The notes: generated from the letters alone by a model not told the origin. Shown: positions 34,189 through 47,461, numbered from the stretch's first letter. The stretch is DNA of 64,000 nucleotides from Pisolithus tinctorius (GCA_024663395.1 JANFAH010000048.1:434001-498000); one strand, 5' to 3'. Numbers and translations: made by a program.

Positions 34189-35151
34189 CTAGTTCCGCTT
34201 GAACCTGCTGAAGAATCCCTCCTTGGGGCTGGTCGATGTGGAGGTTGCGTTAGCCATCCTTCTACGCCGGCGACCAAAGCAAACGGTACAGCCACCGAGA
34301 ACAAGGAGGATCATCGAGGTGAATGTCAACCAGAAACCTGTGTAATGTTCTTCTTCGATTTGATGGCTTCGAGGAGGGAAATTATGTACTAACCGGGGCC
34401 AGTAATGGTATTTCCGCCGAAGCCGAGATTGCCCATTTGATCCTTGACGTACGCAAAGAGAGCAACATCAATGATGAAGGCAATGAACGCCAGAAGAGCA
34501 GCAAGAAAGCCGACGAGGGACGCGAAAAGAGTGACAGTGATATGCTGGGAGAGGGCGAGTAACAACGCGATGAACGCCACTCCCGCCGCTAGATCACGTG
34601 GTACAAATCAGGTGAGGTCATAGAAGGGCGGATACAAACGCACCGACGGGATGCACGGCAAGGCCGCGGGTCCACGATGAACCAATCGTCACTGAATTGC
34701 TGGTGGAGTTGACAACGACAGAGTAGCCGTGACCTTGAAGTTGCAACAAGCTGAACAAGGGAACCGAAGACTATGCCAAATCAAAAGGAGTTACCTGTAG
34801 TGCTGCAAACTCTGTTTCCATTGGTGAGATCGTAGCAGTATGCCCTGATCGCGAAAATGAGCTCCTCAGCTCAACAGTTAGGAAGAGAGAATTCATACCA
34901 TATACCGAACTACCGCATGAGAAAAACACGCCGCCATAAGGACAAGTGAGGGGGTGAAACAAGAGAGTACTCACTCTGAGCTGGCTGATCGTGTCGTTTG
35001 CAGCAGACAGTTCAGTGTTTCCATCTGCATGGACACGGGTGATATCCATAGCAGTCAAGTAGGGAAGAGATACGGAAACGATGAACAGGAGGACGAAAGC
35101 TGCGAAGAAAAAGAACACTGCGGGAATACAAAATGCGCGCCCCATGTTCAC
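34189..35151 (-). CDS. SUR7/PalI family membrane protein
   Basis: Exons read in order: MNMGRAFCIPAVFFFFAAF (first membrane segment, then a loop ending ISQLR); an 11-nt exon coding FGI plus two bases of Trp at about 34909-34919; AYCYDLTNGNRVC; GHGYSVVV...SSWTRGLAVHP; the exon with AGVAFIALLLALS and ALLAFIAFIIDVALFAYV; and a last exon FWLTFTSMILLVLGG ending FFSRFKRN. The four membrane segments, the FGIWAYC motif with its cysteine and the TRGL.VHP motif are typical of the SUR7/PalI (Rim9) family. PalI acts in ambient pH sensing at the plasma membrane, while SUR7 marks eisosomes; the sequence does not say which applies here. The family fit made the micro-exon visible. Confidence 0.85.
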
Positions 35152-35889
35152 CAGCGGGATCGACTATCTGCTACGGTAACAGTCAACTGGTGAGCGTTCG
35201 AGGACGAGGGATGTCGACGAAGGACGGGAGACGAAGAACGAGGACGGTTGCAGGCAAAGCCTTGTGACGCCACCTTCCAAATAGGGAATAACAAGCTTGG
35301 CAGATATGCGCATTACGTCATAATTCGCAGATACCACTAGCAGCGACTACCTCACCACTAGTCCTTGTTCTGACCCTCAGAATTGCGAAGACGATTGTCT
35401 GACTGCGTGCTGCCGTACCTGCACCATCTTTGAACCCACTAGTATATGTGTAAGTGACCTGCTGCGATAAATATATTGTGGTATATAAATAGCACTTACA
35501 GTGCTGTCGACGCGATGACATAAGGCGTGCCGAGGCCTTCGCGAAAACTAACAACAGAGTGAAAGAAACCATTACCACGATCTCAACAGGACGCCCGTCG
35601 ACGCGGCAGGTATATGCACTCGTTGCAATTCAACAAGCCAGACTGGCACAACAAATAGGATGCGGACTCGTGCCAGTCCAACAAACAAGATTGGCATAGC
35701 ACTGTCAGTGACACAAAGCAATATTGCCTCCGGTCGCACTCATGGCATTCCTTTAGGAAATTATGCGCAGGCTGTACCCACGCCGGGGAACCCCTGTCGG
35801 TCTCCATCGGCTTGGCCTACGGTGCATAAAAGCCAAAGGACCTGCCACAGCACGTTCACACTGTTTTATTCAGTTATTTAGGTTGGGGA
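35152..35889. other. Divergent promoter region between PalI-like gene and DUF6534 copy 1
   Basis: An open frame at 35318-35578 (minus) starts with a signal-peptide-like MVMVSFTLLLVFAKASA, but I could not extend it into a gene. A TATATAAAT-like stretch lies at about 35481-35490. Confidence 0.35.
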
Positions 35890-37797
35890 ATGATGTCACA
35901 GTCCGAAGTATATAATGGTGCTGATTGGGGACCCGGTCTTGCTGGCAAGTATCGTTACTCTACCCAACCTTCGCTGACAGTGTCGTTCACAGGATTTGCT
36001 GTTGGGCTTGCGTGCGTTCGCTACATGACATTGCAGTTGGCCAGACGGTTACCTGTTTTCTAGTTTGTATGGTGTATCAGTATTCCAATGCCTATTCTAC
36101 ATCGTGGCGTTCCCGAAGGACAAGCGTACTATTAAAAGTGCAGTACGTTGTCCCTATCTATTCCTGCCCTCTGTCAGCTGACCCTTCAAAGGTCTTCCTT
36201 GTCTTGTATGTCGCGTCCTTTACTCGCCTTGTACCTGCGACATGAGTCCTCGACCCACAGTTTTCTGGACAGCGTCAATACCCTCGCATTTTTATGCTTC
36301 TACTCTCGAATGTTGATAGTTTATCGACGGAACACGGCATATCCTCCCACGAGCGAGATGACCTGGTACGTCCGCCTTATTACCGCGTTGTCTTGTACTT
36401 GATACAGCCCATTCAGTTTGACTGTAAGTAGCAACCCTCTAGAACTGTAATGCTGTTAGCAACGTTGCTGAAAGTGTCTTTAATTTCCCAGATTGCCTTT
36501 GCTACAAATGTAAGGCGATATAATCACTTAATTCTCACTCTGCTAATCGGAGTCGTCTGCAGTCCTGTATCGCGTTCTTTGTGCAATGGTTTGATATATG
36601 TCCTTCACCCTTTGTACTATTCTCAATACCGCGCAATAGCTTCTATGCCCACAGGGTTTGGATAAGTAAGAAGTGCCTCACTTTTCTTTCGTGAATATCT
36701 TTAGACTTGGACTTTCCAGTTGGTGATCGGAATAAGCTGTTGACGTGTGCAGTGGTGTGTCATTCATTCGTCGCTCTTCAGACATGATGATACGGATATT
36801 TTTTCGCTGAAAAGCTTTTCGCTGCATTGACACAATTGGGTGAGCCGCACCGTCCAGTATACTGCTCCCTTTTTATTGATCAGATCAGCGTTTGGTAGCC
36901 GTATGTGATTCACATACGTTCTTTTCGCATCAATTCATTGACCCCTGCCCCCGAACATTTAGTAACAGTGGAAGACGCGTAAGTTGACAGCCGCGAGAAT
37001 TCTGTCTGCTTATGCTCGGGATCGGCAGTTATGAAAGTGACAACGTCGCTACCTTCTTTAGCAATCCGGCGGTGTGTAACGATTCATTTGAATTATGATA
37101 TTTCTGCATGCCATGAAATAGGACTCGGCAGTCAATGCCCTGGCAAGTGCAGTATGCGATGCCATCATCACAGCAAGCGTATATTTCTGTCTCCGTCGGT
37201 CGGGAGCTGGTCTTGGTCCGATGTATGTATCACAATGACATTAACTCCTGATCATCGCTCATCCCTTACCAGGAGGGAAAACCCTATTCAAAAATTCAAT
37301 TTGGTCTTCGTTCAGATGGGTTTGATCACATTGTGAGTGCTGCCTTCTACCGTTGTGGAAACGGCTGATATGCACACTTTTATCCCGGATGCATGCGGTC
37401 AGCACGAGTGCCCTTACAACGTCTGTACTTGTGAGTTGTCTCCTGTATGCCCGTACCCACGACGACTATTACTAAACTCTACGAAGTATTATGAGAGTGA
37501 TCGGATCGGACAATACTTCACTGCCGCGCCAGTTTCAATGCTGGGTAAAAGTTTGTATTCCTTGTTCGTGTATTTGTTCTCGGTTGACTTTCCCTATACC
37601 AACAGCGTATTCGAACTCCATGTTAGCTGTGTGAGCATACTATTTCGTCTCGCCAAATTATGACCTCACATTAGCCATTCTGCTTTCCCCATTCGTGTAA
37701 CCACAAAAGGCTGAATGCAAGGAAGCCTATCCGTGATCGGCAACAATTTGTTCCGGTGTCTCCATCACAGCTTCCTACCCTACAAACTAATCACTGA
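35890..37797 (+). pseudogene. DUF6534 membrane protein, copy 1 (probably broken)
   Basis: Start MMSQSEVYNGADWGPGLAG, then a GC-donor intron, FAVGLA, LYGVSVFQCLFYI, FPKDKRTIKSA, a 14-nt exon coding VFLVF, FLDSVNTLAFLCFYS, FFVQWFDI, SFYAHRVWI, GDRNKLLTCAV, then VNALASAVCDAIITASVYF, HIQKFNLVF-like blocks, YSNSMLAV, and LNARKPIRDRQQ with the stop at 37797. These are the landmarks of DUF6534, a multi-helix membrane family of mushrooms with unknown function. Around 36888-36990 the expected exon contains in-frame stops and a length change relative to copies 2 and 5, so this copy is probably a pseudogene. Confidence 0.65.
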
Positions 37798-38427
37798 CCC
37801 CCCAACCTGCACTGTATATACCTCCGATCTGTTTCCCCAACCAATGGCCATTCTTCCTGAGCTCAAAATGACGTGGGACTTCCTGGACCGTTTCGGACTC
37901 GTACGTTTAGTAAAACGAACTTCGTGTGTTTTGCATGCTTTGTCGAAGAGAGATAGGTTTAGCATGCTTCTGACCATCTCCTTGTCGCCAACCGGTCTCC
38001 TGTCGAGTTGTGCGCGGATGACTACCATACAGAGGGCTACAAGGAGTGGCCCCCGAGTTCAAATGGTGGATTTTTTGCGTACACGTGGCATTGTACACCA
38101 TTTCCAACAGGATAGGAAGATATGAGGATTGTAAAAGCCACTGCAGAGCCAAACCAGCCAATCCTCGATGTCGTGCAACCATGACAACACCCTAGAATCG
38201 ATACAGGAGACAACGTGGTATCTACCATTACACGGCGGAATGTAGGTTGGAATATTGTCGTGATTATCCCCGCTCGCTCTTGGCTTCGCGAGACGTATCC
38301 TACACCATTGGAACGTGAGCGCAGTAGTGTCCATATTCACGAGAACTTCAAAGTACGTATTATGTTGGAGGAGACTCTCGGTGTCCTTTTCCTTTCCTCT
38401 TCATTCATATTCTTCCAATTCCCAAGT
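37798..38427. other. Intergenic, no gene seen
   Basis: It lies between DUF6534 copy 1 and the duplicated COQ8 fragment. No recognisable coding content. Confidence 0.4.
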
Positions 38428-39090
38428 CTTGACGACCTCTGCGATTGTCGACGTCGCAAGTGGCCATAGGTAACGTTCGATGACATTGTTCAATACGTCT
38501 ACGACGGAAAACGTCGGATTTTGGGACTGAGCTCGATATCGCTGGCCTAGATCCTCGTCGTTCCATCGGTAGGTTCCGCCGGTCCTGTAACCATTTATTT
38601 CGATGCTAACATATGTAGCACAATACCCGTTCTCCTCTGGTATGGTGTATGACTACCCTCCGAGTCGTCTCCAAGTTTGTATCGGGTCAGGGTAAATCTG
38701 CATCCATAGTCGCCATATGACAGCCCGTACTTGCCAACGATCAAATCGATATCTGCTCATGATCCTATCCCAGAGCTCCCTTGCATCTACGACAGCACGG
38801 GCCTCGTAGCCAGTAAGTATCCACCGCTCACTCTGCTTTTAATCTTATATGTCAATCAATAGAACGGTTTCTTCATCGTCGAACGGGCTCACCGGTTGAG
38901 GCTATACGTCTCGCGAGACGGAGGGGTGAGCCGATGTCTCAGCATTGCAGGGACATAGGCTCGTATTTGGGCCGTGATGTCCGCCCATTGCGACCTAGAT
39001 CCGAAAGTGAAGGGCTGCGGGGCGGAATCCCTGAAAGGCGTTGCGAGCAGGATCATGGAATTGACGTGAACATCGAGACTGCGCAACTGA
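38428..39090 (-). pseudogene. Duplicated 3' fragment of COQ8
   Basis: It matches the last exons and 3' flank of COQ8 (about 43050-43880), same strand, 4.7 kb away. The reading segment at 39085-38889 gives [26 protein letters not shown] and RETYSLNR, followed by the intron and a last-exon copy (GGYLLATR) that loses frame by one base (about 38800). The kinase core is absent, so this is a partial duplication without coding capacity for the enzyme. Confidence 0.8.
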
Positions 39091-41697
39091 TATGCCTTGT
39101 GAGCAAGTCCGATCTGTTGTTCACTCTAATAATGTTTTTAGCATCATCTGAGTTGATGCAGAGCGTGCCATCTCAGTACTAGTCCGGTTACAAGACTACC
39201 ATTTCAGGCAGTCGTCTCCTCCAGCACCGGATGACCTTCAAAGTACAACTTGGAGTCTCCATGGGAGCTTGACTTGGTGAGATACGTCACTACTACCTAG
39301 CGCTAGCTCTACAGCAGCAATCACCAAGAACAAGACGTTCAAAGGGAAAGGCCAGGCAGAGCCCATCGAGATCGGGAATTACTAACATAACTAGTGTATT
39401 TATTACACCGTCTTGTACCTGGCTGACTACACCCCGTACAACCTGGTATCCACGGAACTAGCCGCGGGTCAAGTAAGGCTATGGATGAAGGCCTGCCCTC
39501 TCATGAACCCACGGGTATCCCCATGGCTTGGTACAAGGAGCAAAAACTTGAAGGCCAGCTTCACTTCTGTCATTTAACAATCAGCGTATGCATGGCTCAT
39601 CCTTATCAAATCATAAAACATCATACATGCGTCCTCGGTTCCGTCGACTTTCAAGCACGCGTCTCCTTGTGTATGCCCTCTAAAATCCAAATTCTCATGG
39701 CATACGCCCCACAGATTCTCCTCACATAAGCCAACAATATCAATATCCTGTTACTGAGCCCTCGTTGAGTTTTGACGTACCTGTCCGCGCTTCATGGTAT
39801 CGTCGAGCGCTCACGAATAGTGTTTGCCAGAGTTCCACATGCCCGACCGGACTACCTCACAGTAGACATAGGCGCCCTATCTCGGAGGTGTTGCAGACGG
39901 ACGGCAAACGGATGACATCGGGGTTGGTGGTAAGGCCTGTTTGCAACCCAAGTACAGCTATTGCAATGTTGGAGGGTTTCTGAAGGTGTACCTGCACTTG
40001 AGTGGCGGTCGCGTACGAAGTCGGTGGCCGCTTCGAGAGTGCTAACCATAACTGCCCGTGCCCGGAACCCGTAAGAAATAGCCCCTCTGTAAGGGAAGAC
40101 CTTCTTCCGATTGGTCAGGCGTTGGGAAACTACGAACGTTACAGACGGTGAGGGCCTAAACTGAGCCAGGCCCGAAAAACACCCCAGCCGCTGCATGACG
40201 GTAAAAGTCATGATTTAGAAATTCGCCACGTCAAGATATGAGTGTTCTCACCTGTCGTGAGTGCCTAAGTGACTGAAAGGCGTAAAGGCGTCAATAAGAC
40301 TGGTCTGCGCAGAACGTTTTCTTGAACTCGACTGTGACCGGGTGCCGCCTTACAGCCTCATATTCCCGACTAGGTTGATGCACTCGTGCGGACACTACTG
40401 CTGGACAACTCTGCGCAGATACGCAGACTATGTCGACCTGGCGAGATCACCTCGTGTAACGCAATTCACTCCAGCAGCGCCTGATGCAGGAACTGTCCTA
40501 GTTCCACGATGCCTGCTTGCATCACTCCTTTGCAATTCTTTGTATTCCGGTGTGCTCCACACATAGTCGCGCAGATCGCCACTGCCTCGACACTTTCATG
40601 TCCAGAACGTGCCACAACCATCCTCTCCTATGTAATGCCTGCGTCATTCGAGCAGATGGAAAGATCATATTTTCCTTCGGGGATTGGGGATGTAAGTGCG
40701 CAAACACTCCCCTTGCTCTCAAATGCTTCTCGTGAACCGTTTGAATCATTATAATCTGTACTGTCAGGAATCGTTCACGGTATTGTTATATTTTCAGTGA
40801 TACGTCGCAGCCAAACCAATACATAGATCAAACTCACGTGTGGCATTTTCTTCGCTGAATTTTCCCGAAGCCAAGATGAAGCTGAGGGCTATCAGCGAGC
40901 GAATAGGCATCAAAAGCCACACTGTTGGGGTGCAGAGGCTGTCAAGGCACAAGCTGCGATTCTGTACATCAGAGATTACGCCATCACTAGACACGAGCGA
41001 GAACCGTCCTAGTGAGACATCACTAACTCGACGACCGTCAGCGACAGGTCCGAAATGGTTCTGACGACAGAACATGCGCGTGCTAGTCTTATATGAGGGC
41101 TAATGGCCCTGGGGCCGCTTGATTGGACATCACTGGGAGAATGCGTGTGGTCGTTAGACACTCAGGCTCAAGGATTGTGCTTGAGGGGCGAGATCACATC
41201 GAACTACCACCACCCCCATGACCTTCCTTCCGGAACGTCGAATAGTAATGTTCGTGGCATTATTCATGGGAGTAAACCTGAAGAACATAATCGTTTGCAC
41301 TTCTTGCTTGGGCGAGTGCAGACACATCCCTCTGATACGAAGTGGAGACTCGAGAGATGGCGTCAAAGCCTAATGAAACCCGCGTTTTCGCTCGATGCCT
41401 CCTCTGACGTGGTGTGTGAATTGGTTTTTGCGCCGTTCATCGTTTTTGTGTCCTTGCGATGATCTTCTCGTATAGCTGTAGCTGTTCATAGTTGCGCGAG
41501 CGTCCGAGGCGACACTTGCAGCGCCAGACCCAGAACCCAGTTCATTATCCGCGTCAAGTCCTGCCAGTGCCAGTGGCGTCACTTGTCATACCATACACCT
41601 GCATGTCTTGAAGCACTGCTTTGCAGCCAGGGTGGCGTCGTCTTCCACTCGATTCTCATTCGACTCACTCGAAATCCCAGCACCCGTCGCTCGCCAG
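39091..41697. other. 2.6 kb without a recognisable gene
   Basis: Scattered short open frames on both strands, none with family features. It separates the COQ8 fragment from the fourth GTPase gene. Confidence 0.4.
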
Positions 41698-42495
41698 ATG
41701 GGTCTCTTCGATTTTTTGCGCAAGCGTAGGAGAATGGGTATTTTGCCGGAGGATATCGTAGTGTTGTGAGGGTTGCATTGTCATCTCTGGTGGCGCAGTA
41801 ACATTGAGCTTGCAACTAGCATTATAGGTCCTTCAGGCTCCGGGAAGAGCTGGGTAATATTAGCCTGCGCTATTGCTTATCCTGGATTAAAATCTAATGA
41901 TCCACTCTAGTTTTTGAGCACCCTGTTGCAAAATCCAAACGTCCACACCCTCGTTAAGGTCAGCAGAGAACACAAGCCCAGTGAGGTCCATGCGGTAAGG
42001 TGCCGTTTTGAAGGGATACCGAACGACATCCTCCTCGTGGACACTCCGTCATTTTACGTTGATTATGGTCCGGATGCAGAGGCAACTTTGAAAAAATGGA
42101 TGGATTCCAAGTAAGACATGGTGTTTTATTCCGTGTGGTGGATAGCCTATCTGTCCAGCGATACGAAGGAGAGCTGGGCAATTGGGATTTTGTATATGCA
42201 TAACATTGCATCGAACCTCTACGACGACAATCTTCGGTTGTTGAAGCACATCGGGGCATTCCGACGTACGTGCCGGAGAGATCTCTCACGCAGCACCGTT
42301 TACGTTGTCCCGAGTGTGGCTTCGGAGGTAAGGCTTTCTTCTGGGAGGATCGAAGCATCCATGTCACGACTGCAACGTGAGGCAGCGGAAGGAGGTACAT
42401 TAATGTATGCGACGTTGTTTGACGGGAAACCAGAGATCGCGTGGGGCATCATGCAGGGACTATTTAATAATATGGAGCCCTGCACTCAAGTATAG
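41698..42495 (+). CDS. Small P-loop GTPase-like protein, copy 4 (divergent, intact)
   Basis: Four exons (41698-41765, 41820-41853, 41911-42110, 42159-42495) keep phase and give about 212 residues. The start MGLFDFLRKRRR is followed by a P-loop of canonical form, GPSGSGKS; G3 is LLVDTPS, with Ser for the usual Gly. The downstream GILYMHNIA block corresponds to GILYFQN in the copies of region 1. The C-terminal part is longer (SRLQREAAEGG, WGIMQGLFNN) and resembles the fuller mushroom 'G domain-containing' proteins. Intron positions around the P-loop match the other three genes, so all four share ancestry. Substrate and role unknown. Confidence 0.75.
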
Positions 42496-43519
42496 ACGAG
42501 ATCAGGAGAATTCTAGAGAGACAGGTGCAAGTCACGGCTTTCGATGTCTCATCCCTCCCAGAATTTGTGTAGAGATGGCATAAATGTTTGCTCCCATGTC
42601 ACTAGTACTTCTATTTCACTGTCAATGATATGCTACCTCGTGTAAGTTCTTAGTACACAATCTCCCTGCTCTGCAAGCCCTGTTCTCTGTTTCTCTGTTC
42701 TATTTTGCTTCCGTTGATTTTGCAACTGTTTGTGCTGTAACTTCAGCGCCCATGATGCGTTGAACGTTGGTCAGTAGTACCATGTCAAGTGGTTTGCCTA
42801 TCGACGACAACTCACTTCAAGGAGTCCACGAACGGATAGTCTCTCCTAGGCAAGCCAAAGACTCGACGAAAAAAAAAGACCAATAGGAAGAGCGATTAGC
42901 TCCTCGAAATGGGAAGTAGACGATCCGTAAAACAAATTTTGCAGCACGGAAGCCGATATCGGCCTCGTCCAAACTTAACTGGGCCTGCAGCCCGGAGAAC
43001 CGAGCGTCTGCTAATGATGTGGAATGCATCCATGTTCTTTCGCAATTCTTAACAACATCTGCGATCCCCGACGTCGCAAGTGTTTAATACGTCCAGGATG
43101 GAAAACGGCGGATTTTGGGACTTACCCCACCGTTATTGACAAACCTTGGCAGTATTACTAACCAGAATCCTCGTCATTTCTTCGGTGGATTCTGCCTGTC
43201 CCGTAATGAGGGCTGGAGGCGGCGACAATGAGGGAGGTTGGTCTCAGCTCTCGGACATTCGTAGGGGTGATGTGCTATGGCAGCAGACGATGCGCCGGTT
43301 TCAAGTTGCTCTCGCAGAACTCTTAGATCGTCGGACCCTCCAATAAGACGGATCATCATAATTCGCCTGCAGGTGACATTAATTTTCGATGCTGACATGT
43401 GTAGCACAATACCCGTTCTCCTTTGGTATGGTGTGTGACTACCCTCCGAGTCGTCTCCAAGTTTGTATCGAGTCAGGGTAAATCCGTATCCATGATCGCC
43501 ATTTGACAGCTCGTACATG
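42496..43519. other. Intergenic between GTPase copy 4 and COQ8
   Basis: Its distal part (from about 43050) is the COQ8 3' flank that is also present in the duplicated fragment. No gene seen. Confidence 0.45.
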
Positions 43520-45890
43520 TCAACGACCAAATCGATATCCGCTCGTGATCCTATCCCAAAGCTCCCTCGCATCTACAACAGCACGGAGCCTCGTAGCCAG
43601 TAAGAATCCACCGCTGAGTTTACTTTTGATATTATATGTCAATCAGTAAAGAGAACTCTTCGTCGTCAAACGAGCTCACCGGTTGAGGCTATACGTCTCG
43701 CGAGGCGGAGGGGTGAGGCGATGTCTCAGCATAACGGGGATATAGGCTCGAATTTGCGCTGTGATGTCCACCCATTGCGACCCAGGCCCGAAGGCGAAGG
43801 GCTGCGGGGTGGAATCCCTGAAAGGCGTTGCGAGCAGGATCATAGAATTGATGTGGGCATCGAGCATTGTCTGGTCACTGAGATGAATGCCGTCGTAGGT
43901 TTGGGATAGGAGAAAACGGACCTGGTCCTCCTGTCCCGTAAGATATCCAAGCTCGAGACTCCAGTGAGCACAAGCGTCATGGTCTTCCGCAGCCGCAGCT
44001 TGGAGCAGGTGGAGCCACTTGTCCATAAATTCCTTTGTATATTCGCGCGTGGCACCAAAGTCAATAAGGGAAATCTAATAGAACGCCAGTACGTCCTGCA
44101 CATCCAACAAAAAACAAACTATGGCAGACCTGCTTCGTTTCGGAGTTCCACAAGAAATTCGTCCAGTTGGGATCGGTCTGCATCATCCGAAATTCAAAAA
44201 GCTCTCTCAGGCAAAGTTCCATGATTCTCGAAGCAATCTACAAAGTGTAAAGTAATCAGAGTGGGCTGCTAGTGCTTTGCAATTCATAGGTACACACCTC
44301 GTTCCGATCTGTCTGAGGCAAAGTTGAGATGGATGCGTCCCCCATAGCCACACCATCGACCTGCTCCATGACGAGAACACGTTCAGTACTACCTTCCCAC
44401 ACCCAGGGTATCTTAAATCTTGCGTCGTTACCGAGAAGTTCGGGAGTGCGATATTTCCGTAAGAAATCTGCCTCTCGTGCATAATTACATTCATCAGCCA
44501 ACTCTTCTTTCATGACCTGCAGATAATATGGGAAGGTGTTGCAGCTTAGGCACGGCGAGTGGGCGATCGATGGGTCTCACATGAATCGTCCGGTCGAGAA
44601 AGAGTCCCTTTGGAAGGAGTTTTCCAGCAGTTAACAGCATCTTGACGTACCCGAGGTCGCTATCTATGGAATCTGCAATATTGGGAAACTGTACCTTTAC
44701 GGCGACACGTTCCTCGCGTCCCGTAGGTGAGGCTGAGGCGGCTAGAATGGCATGATGCACTTGTCCAATAGAGGCAGCAGCGAAGGGTATGCGCTCAAAG
44801 GAAACAAAATTGTTCGCCCACCGCGGGCCAAGGGAAGCCTCCATGACTTTCTACGACATGGATGAGGTTTTCCGGCGAAAGTATGAGTGGTCAATCACCT
44901 CCATTTGCCAGTCAGGCATGTAGTGCGCACTATTTTGCACTCTGCGGAATATCTCATCTAGGTCAGGCGGTAGAACATGGGTGTCTGTGAGTGGGATAAA
45001 ACTTCCGGAGTGTTTAACCTAGAACATTTTCAAACCTTGTATACTCATGAATTGACCAAGCTTCAGAGCTGCCCCTCGCATTTGTGAAAGCTTCGAGACA
45101 AGCCGTTTGATGTTGGCCTCCGTCATGATCAGGGACGAATGCTGACCATCAGAGCCACCCGGGGAGGTGGTGGAACGACGGAGGAACTCCGTGGCGGCAC
45201 CATAACCCAAAGATGCTGCAAGACCTGCCCACCATGGTCACATATCAGCATTGCATTGTACTCACACACGTTTTCTACACACCTCCGTAATGAAAAATAC
45301 GACCAACGCGCGATGAAGGAACCTTTGACGACTGGAGAAGCGGTGATACATGAGGCTGCATTGGAGTTGACTCCATAGACTCTGCCCCATGGTCTGAACG
45401 CTTGGATAGCCCGAGTTAGTAGGTGTGCCAAGCCTTACGCGACGTGCAACACAGCTATGCCCACTATGAAACAAGTACTTACTTGGACATTGGGCACAAA
45501 GTCTTGGTCCGCCTCAGCGTCTGAAAGAGCACGCGAGTTTTCGCGCCGTGTTAGTAGTACTGGCTCAAGTTCGTCTCTTGAGGTGACGACAGCGCCCTCC
45601 CTGAGTGATGGTTGAGGTATCTCAGCTGGTCCTTCTTGGACGTTTGCAGACAACGCTGCCTCTGGCAAAGCGACTGGAACGACTGTTTCCTCCACGCGTA
45701 GCAGGCTTGAAGGTAGGGATTCCTGCAGTTTAGCTCTGTCTCTCCTCAATGTATCCTTCGGCACATGCGACTTTGTCACGGTGGTAGGCTTGAGTAGCCC
45801 CTGGCCACTTCGGATTTGTGCTGCGCGAAGTGCGATATCCACGACGGAGTGCGCTACGCAAAGCCATCCGAAAACAAGTCCAGGTGGCAT
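43520..45890 (-). CDS. COQ8: COQ8/ABC1 atypical kinase of coenzyme Q synthesis
   Basis: Nine exons (45890-45483, 45400-45283, 45224-45036, 44984-44899, 44850-44581, 44516-44298, 44237-44130, 44074-43680, 43622-43520) join in phase to about 631 residues. The family-specific motifs are present in order: the KxGQ element in [11 protein letters not shown], the Ala-rich loop [11 protein letters not shown], the ATP-site Lys in [17 protein letters not shown], and the metal-binding DFG in [14 protein letters not shown]. The end has [21 protein letters not shown]8 is a mitochondrial inner-membrane ATPase/kinase-like protein that supports the CoQ biosynthetic complex. The long N-terminal region is poorly conserved and presumably contains the targeting sequence. 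One donor (GTCTGC, exon 7) is unusual. A 3' fragment is duplicated at 38428-39090. Confidence 0.93.
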
Positions 45891-46453
45891 CCAACGGCGT
45901 GTATGGCGTTCTGTAATGGATTATTTGGAGGCAAGTAAATTCGCGAAGACGTTTTCCGAGTCGCGAGCCACAGCCACCCGACGGCATCAAGCAACGGTGG
46001 ATATCACAGAGACTGCACAGGGTTGTCTGTTTCGACAATGCAGACCCAACCGAATCACAACCCAAACCTGACAAGATACGTGGTACGAAGGTCAGTGTGT
46101 GTCGTTTCACACTCTGGCATCGCGATCGACCGCATCCCGCGATTGCCAGCTCAGATGTGATATCCGACTTGCGCGTTAATGTTTTCGAGGAAAGCTCAGA
46201 CAAAGTCATCTGGTATAAAGTACGTCTTTTTCGAAATCAACCACGTAGGTCTAATCCCTCAAGTGGGTAAAAGGAAAGATTCCTTTCGGACGAGGAGATC
46301 GTCGAGCATTTCGTCGTACGTAAAAAGGGATTAGCCCATCGTCCGCCTTTAACGTGTCTGCAGCATAACCAAACTTCGACCGTACTCTGGACCATTCATA
46401 GGCCAAAACGGGGGTGGTATATTCGTGTTCGGTCACCGGCCTTTCCGCCGGGA

Positions 46454-47217
46454 GTGTTCATCTCTCTCCTTCCCGTGCCTCGCTCGTCGCCTGATTACAC
46501 GGATGCTGCCTTGTATTTCTCCTGTCGCACAAACAGCCTCCCTTCATCCCCTCCATCCACCTCTATTTCACCTACGAAGTCCGGAGCCTCCCGTGACAGC
46601 GTTGACTCGGACGCTACAGTGGTGCATTCGTACCCTCCTACACCTCCTGTTGCGCCTGTTGTAGTCACGCCGCCTTCCCCACCCTCACTTGATGCGAAAC
46701 TCAACGAAATAGGTTCCGCGCTTCCAAAGAACGTGGGACCGCAAGCCAGACCGATCCCCTCACGAATCGCTCAGTTTCTCCTTGCACCTCACTCCACTCC
46801 TCATATACCTGCCCCGCAACAGACGGATCACACTTCGTTTATCACACGCGCTGTATCTTTGTTCAAGAACCATAAGCCGTCCCATTCGTTGTCGTTCACA
46901 CTCACTCCCACGGATAACATTCGGAAGATACAGTCTACTGGGTCTTCCCAGTCTCACCATCTGATTCCGCAAACCCCGACACCTTTATTGGTATTTCACG
47001 ACACGACGCCCGTGTTGACCTTCCGATCCATGAGTGGACTGCTAGAAATAAACCGGGCTGAAGAACGCATGTTAGGCGTCGAGACGAGCTTTTGGATTGC
47101 CATTTCTCTAAGTTACCTTGAATTTTTGGAGGATAGAGAGGTGAGTGGTCCGTGTTCGCTTTGTTCTCCCTTGACGTTTGGATCCTCCAGAGTTACCTGG
47201 CTGCAATGACTGATTAA
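46454..47217 (+). CDS. Hypothetical Pro/Ser-rich protein, 5' end missing
   Basis: The open frame 46454-47140 joins through a 50-bp GT-AG intron to a last exon 47191-47217 ending SYLAAMTD. The frame has no ATG before codon 190 or so, so the true start must be in an upstream exon. The middle is rich in Pro, Ser and Thr (disordered), while the C-terminal part (LTFRSMSGLLEINRAEER, FWIAISLSYLEFLEDRE) is a compact helical block and the part most likely conserved. No family recognised. The gene is divergent from COQ8. Confidence 0.6.
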
Positions 47218-47461
47218 AGTTTACTTGGGACGATACCCCTTGCATTTTTTATTTTCTCTGAATTCCATGTGTTTGGGCCACATAATGGTATTTTTGTTTG
47301 GACTGACGGTGATAGATAGCGTTTTTAGAGCCCTAACATGGGGTTAGGGTTCTGCACGTGTTTGTTTTATTGTCACGTGATGGTTCTTGTCACGCAACTT
47401 CAAGCCACGCCTTCTTTCCAAACACTTCTTATATCAAACTACGCCAACTTACCACTTCAAA

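Noticed and set aside
35318..35578. Signal-peptide-like open frame upstream of the PalI-like gene
   Set aside because: A GTAAGT site follows the leader, but no acceptor gives a convincing downstream exon.
36040..36075. Apparent frameshift in DUF6534 copies at the CTAG-TTTG junction
   Set aside because: It disappears when a short intron (GTATGT, GTACGT or GTGCGT donor to CTAG) is recognised; it is a normal splice site in all copies.
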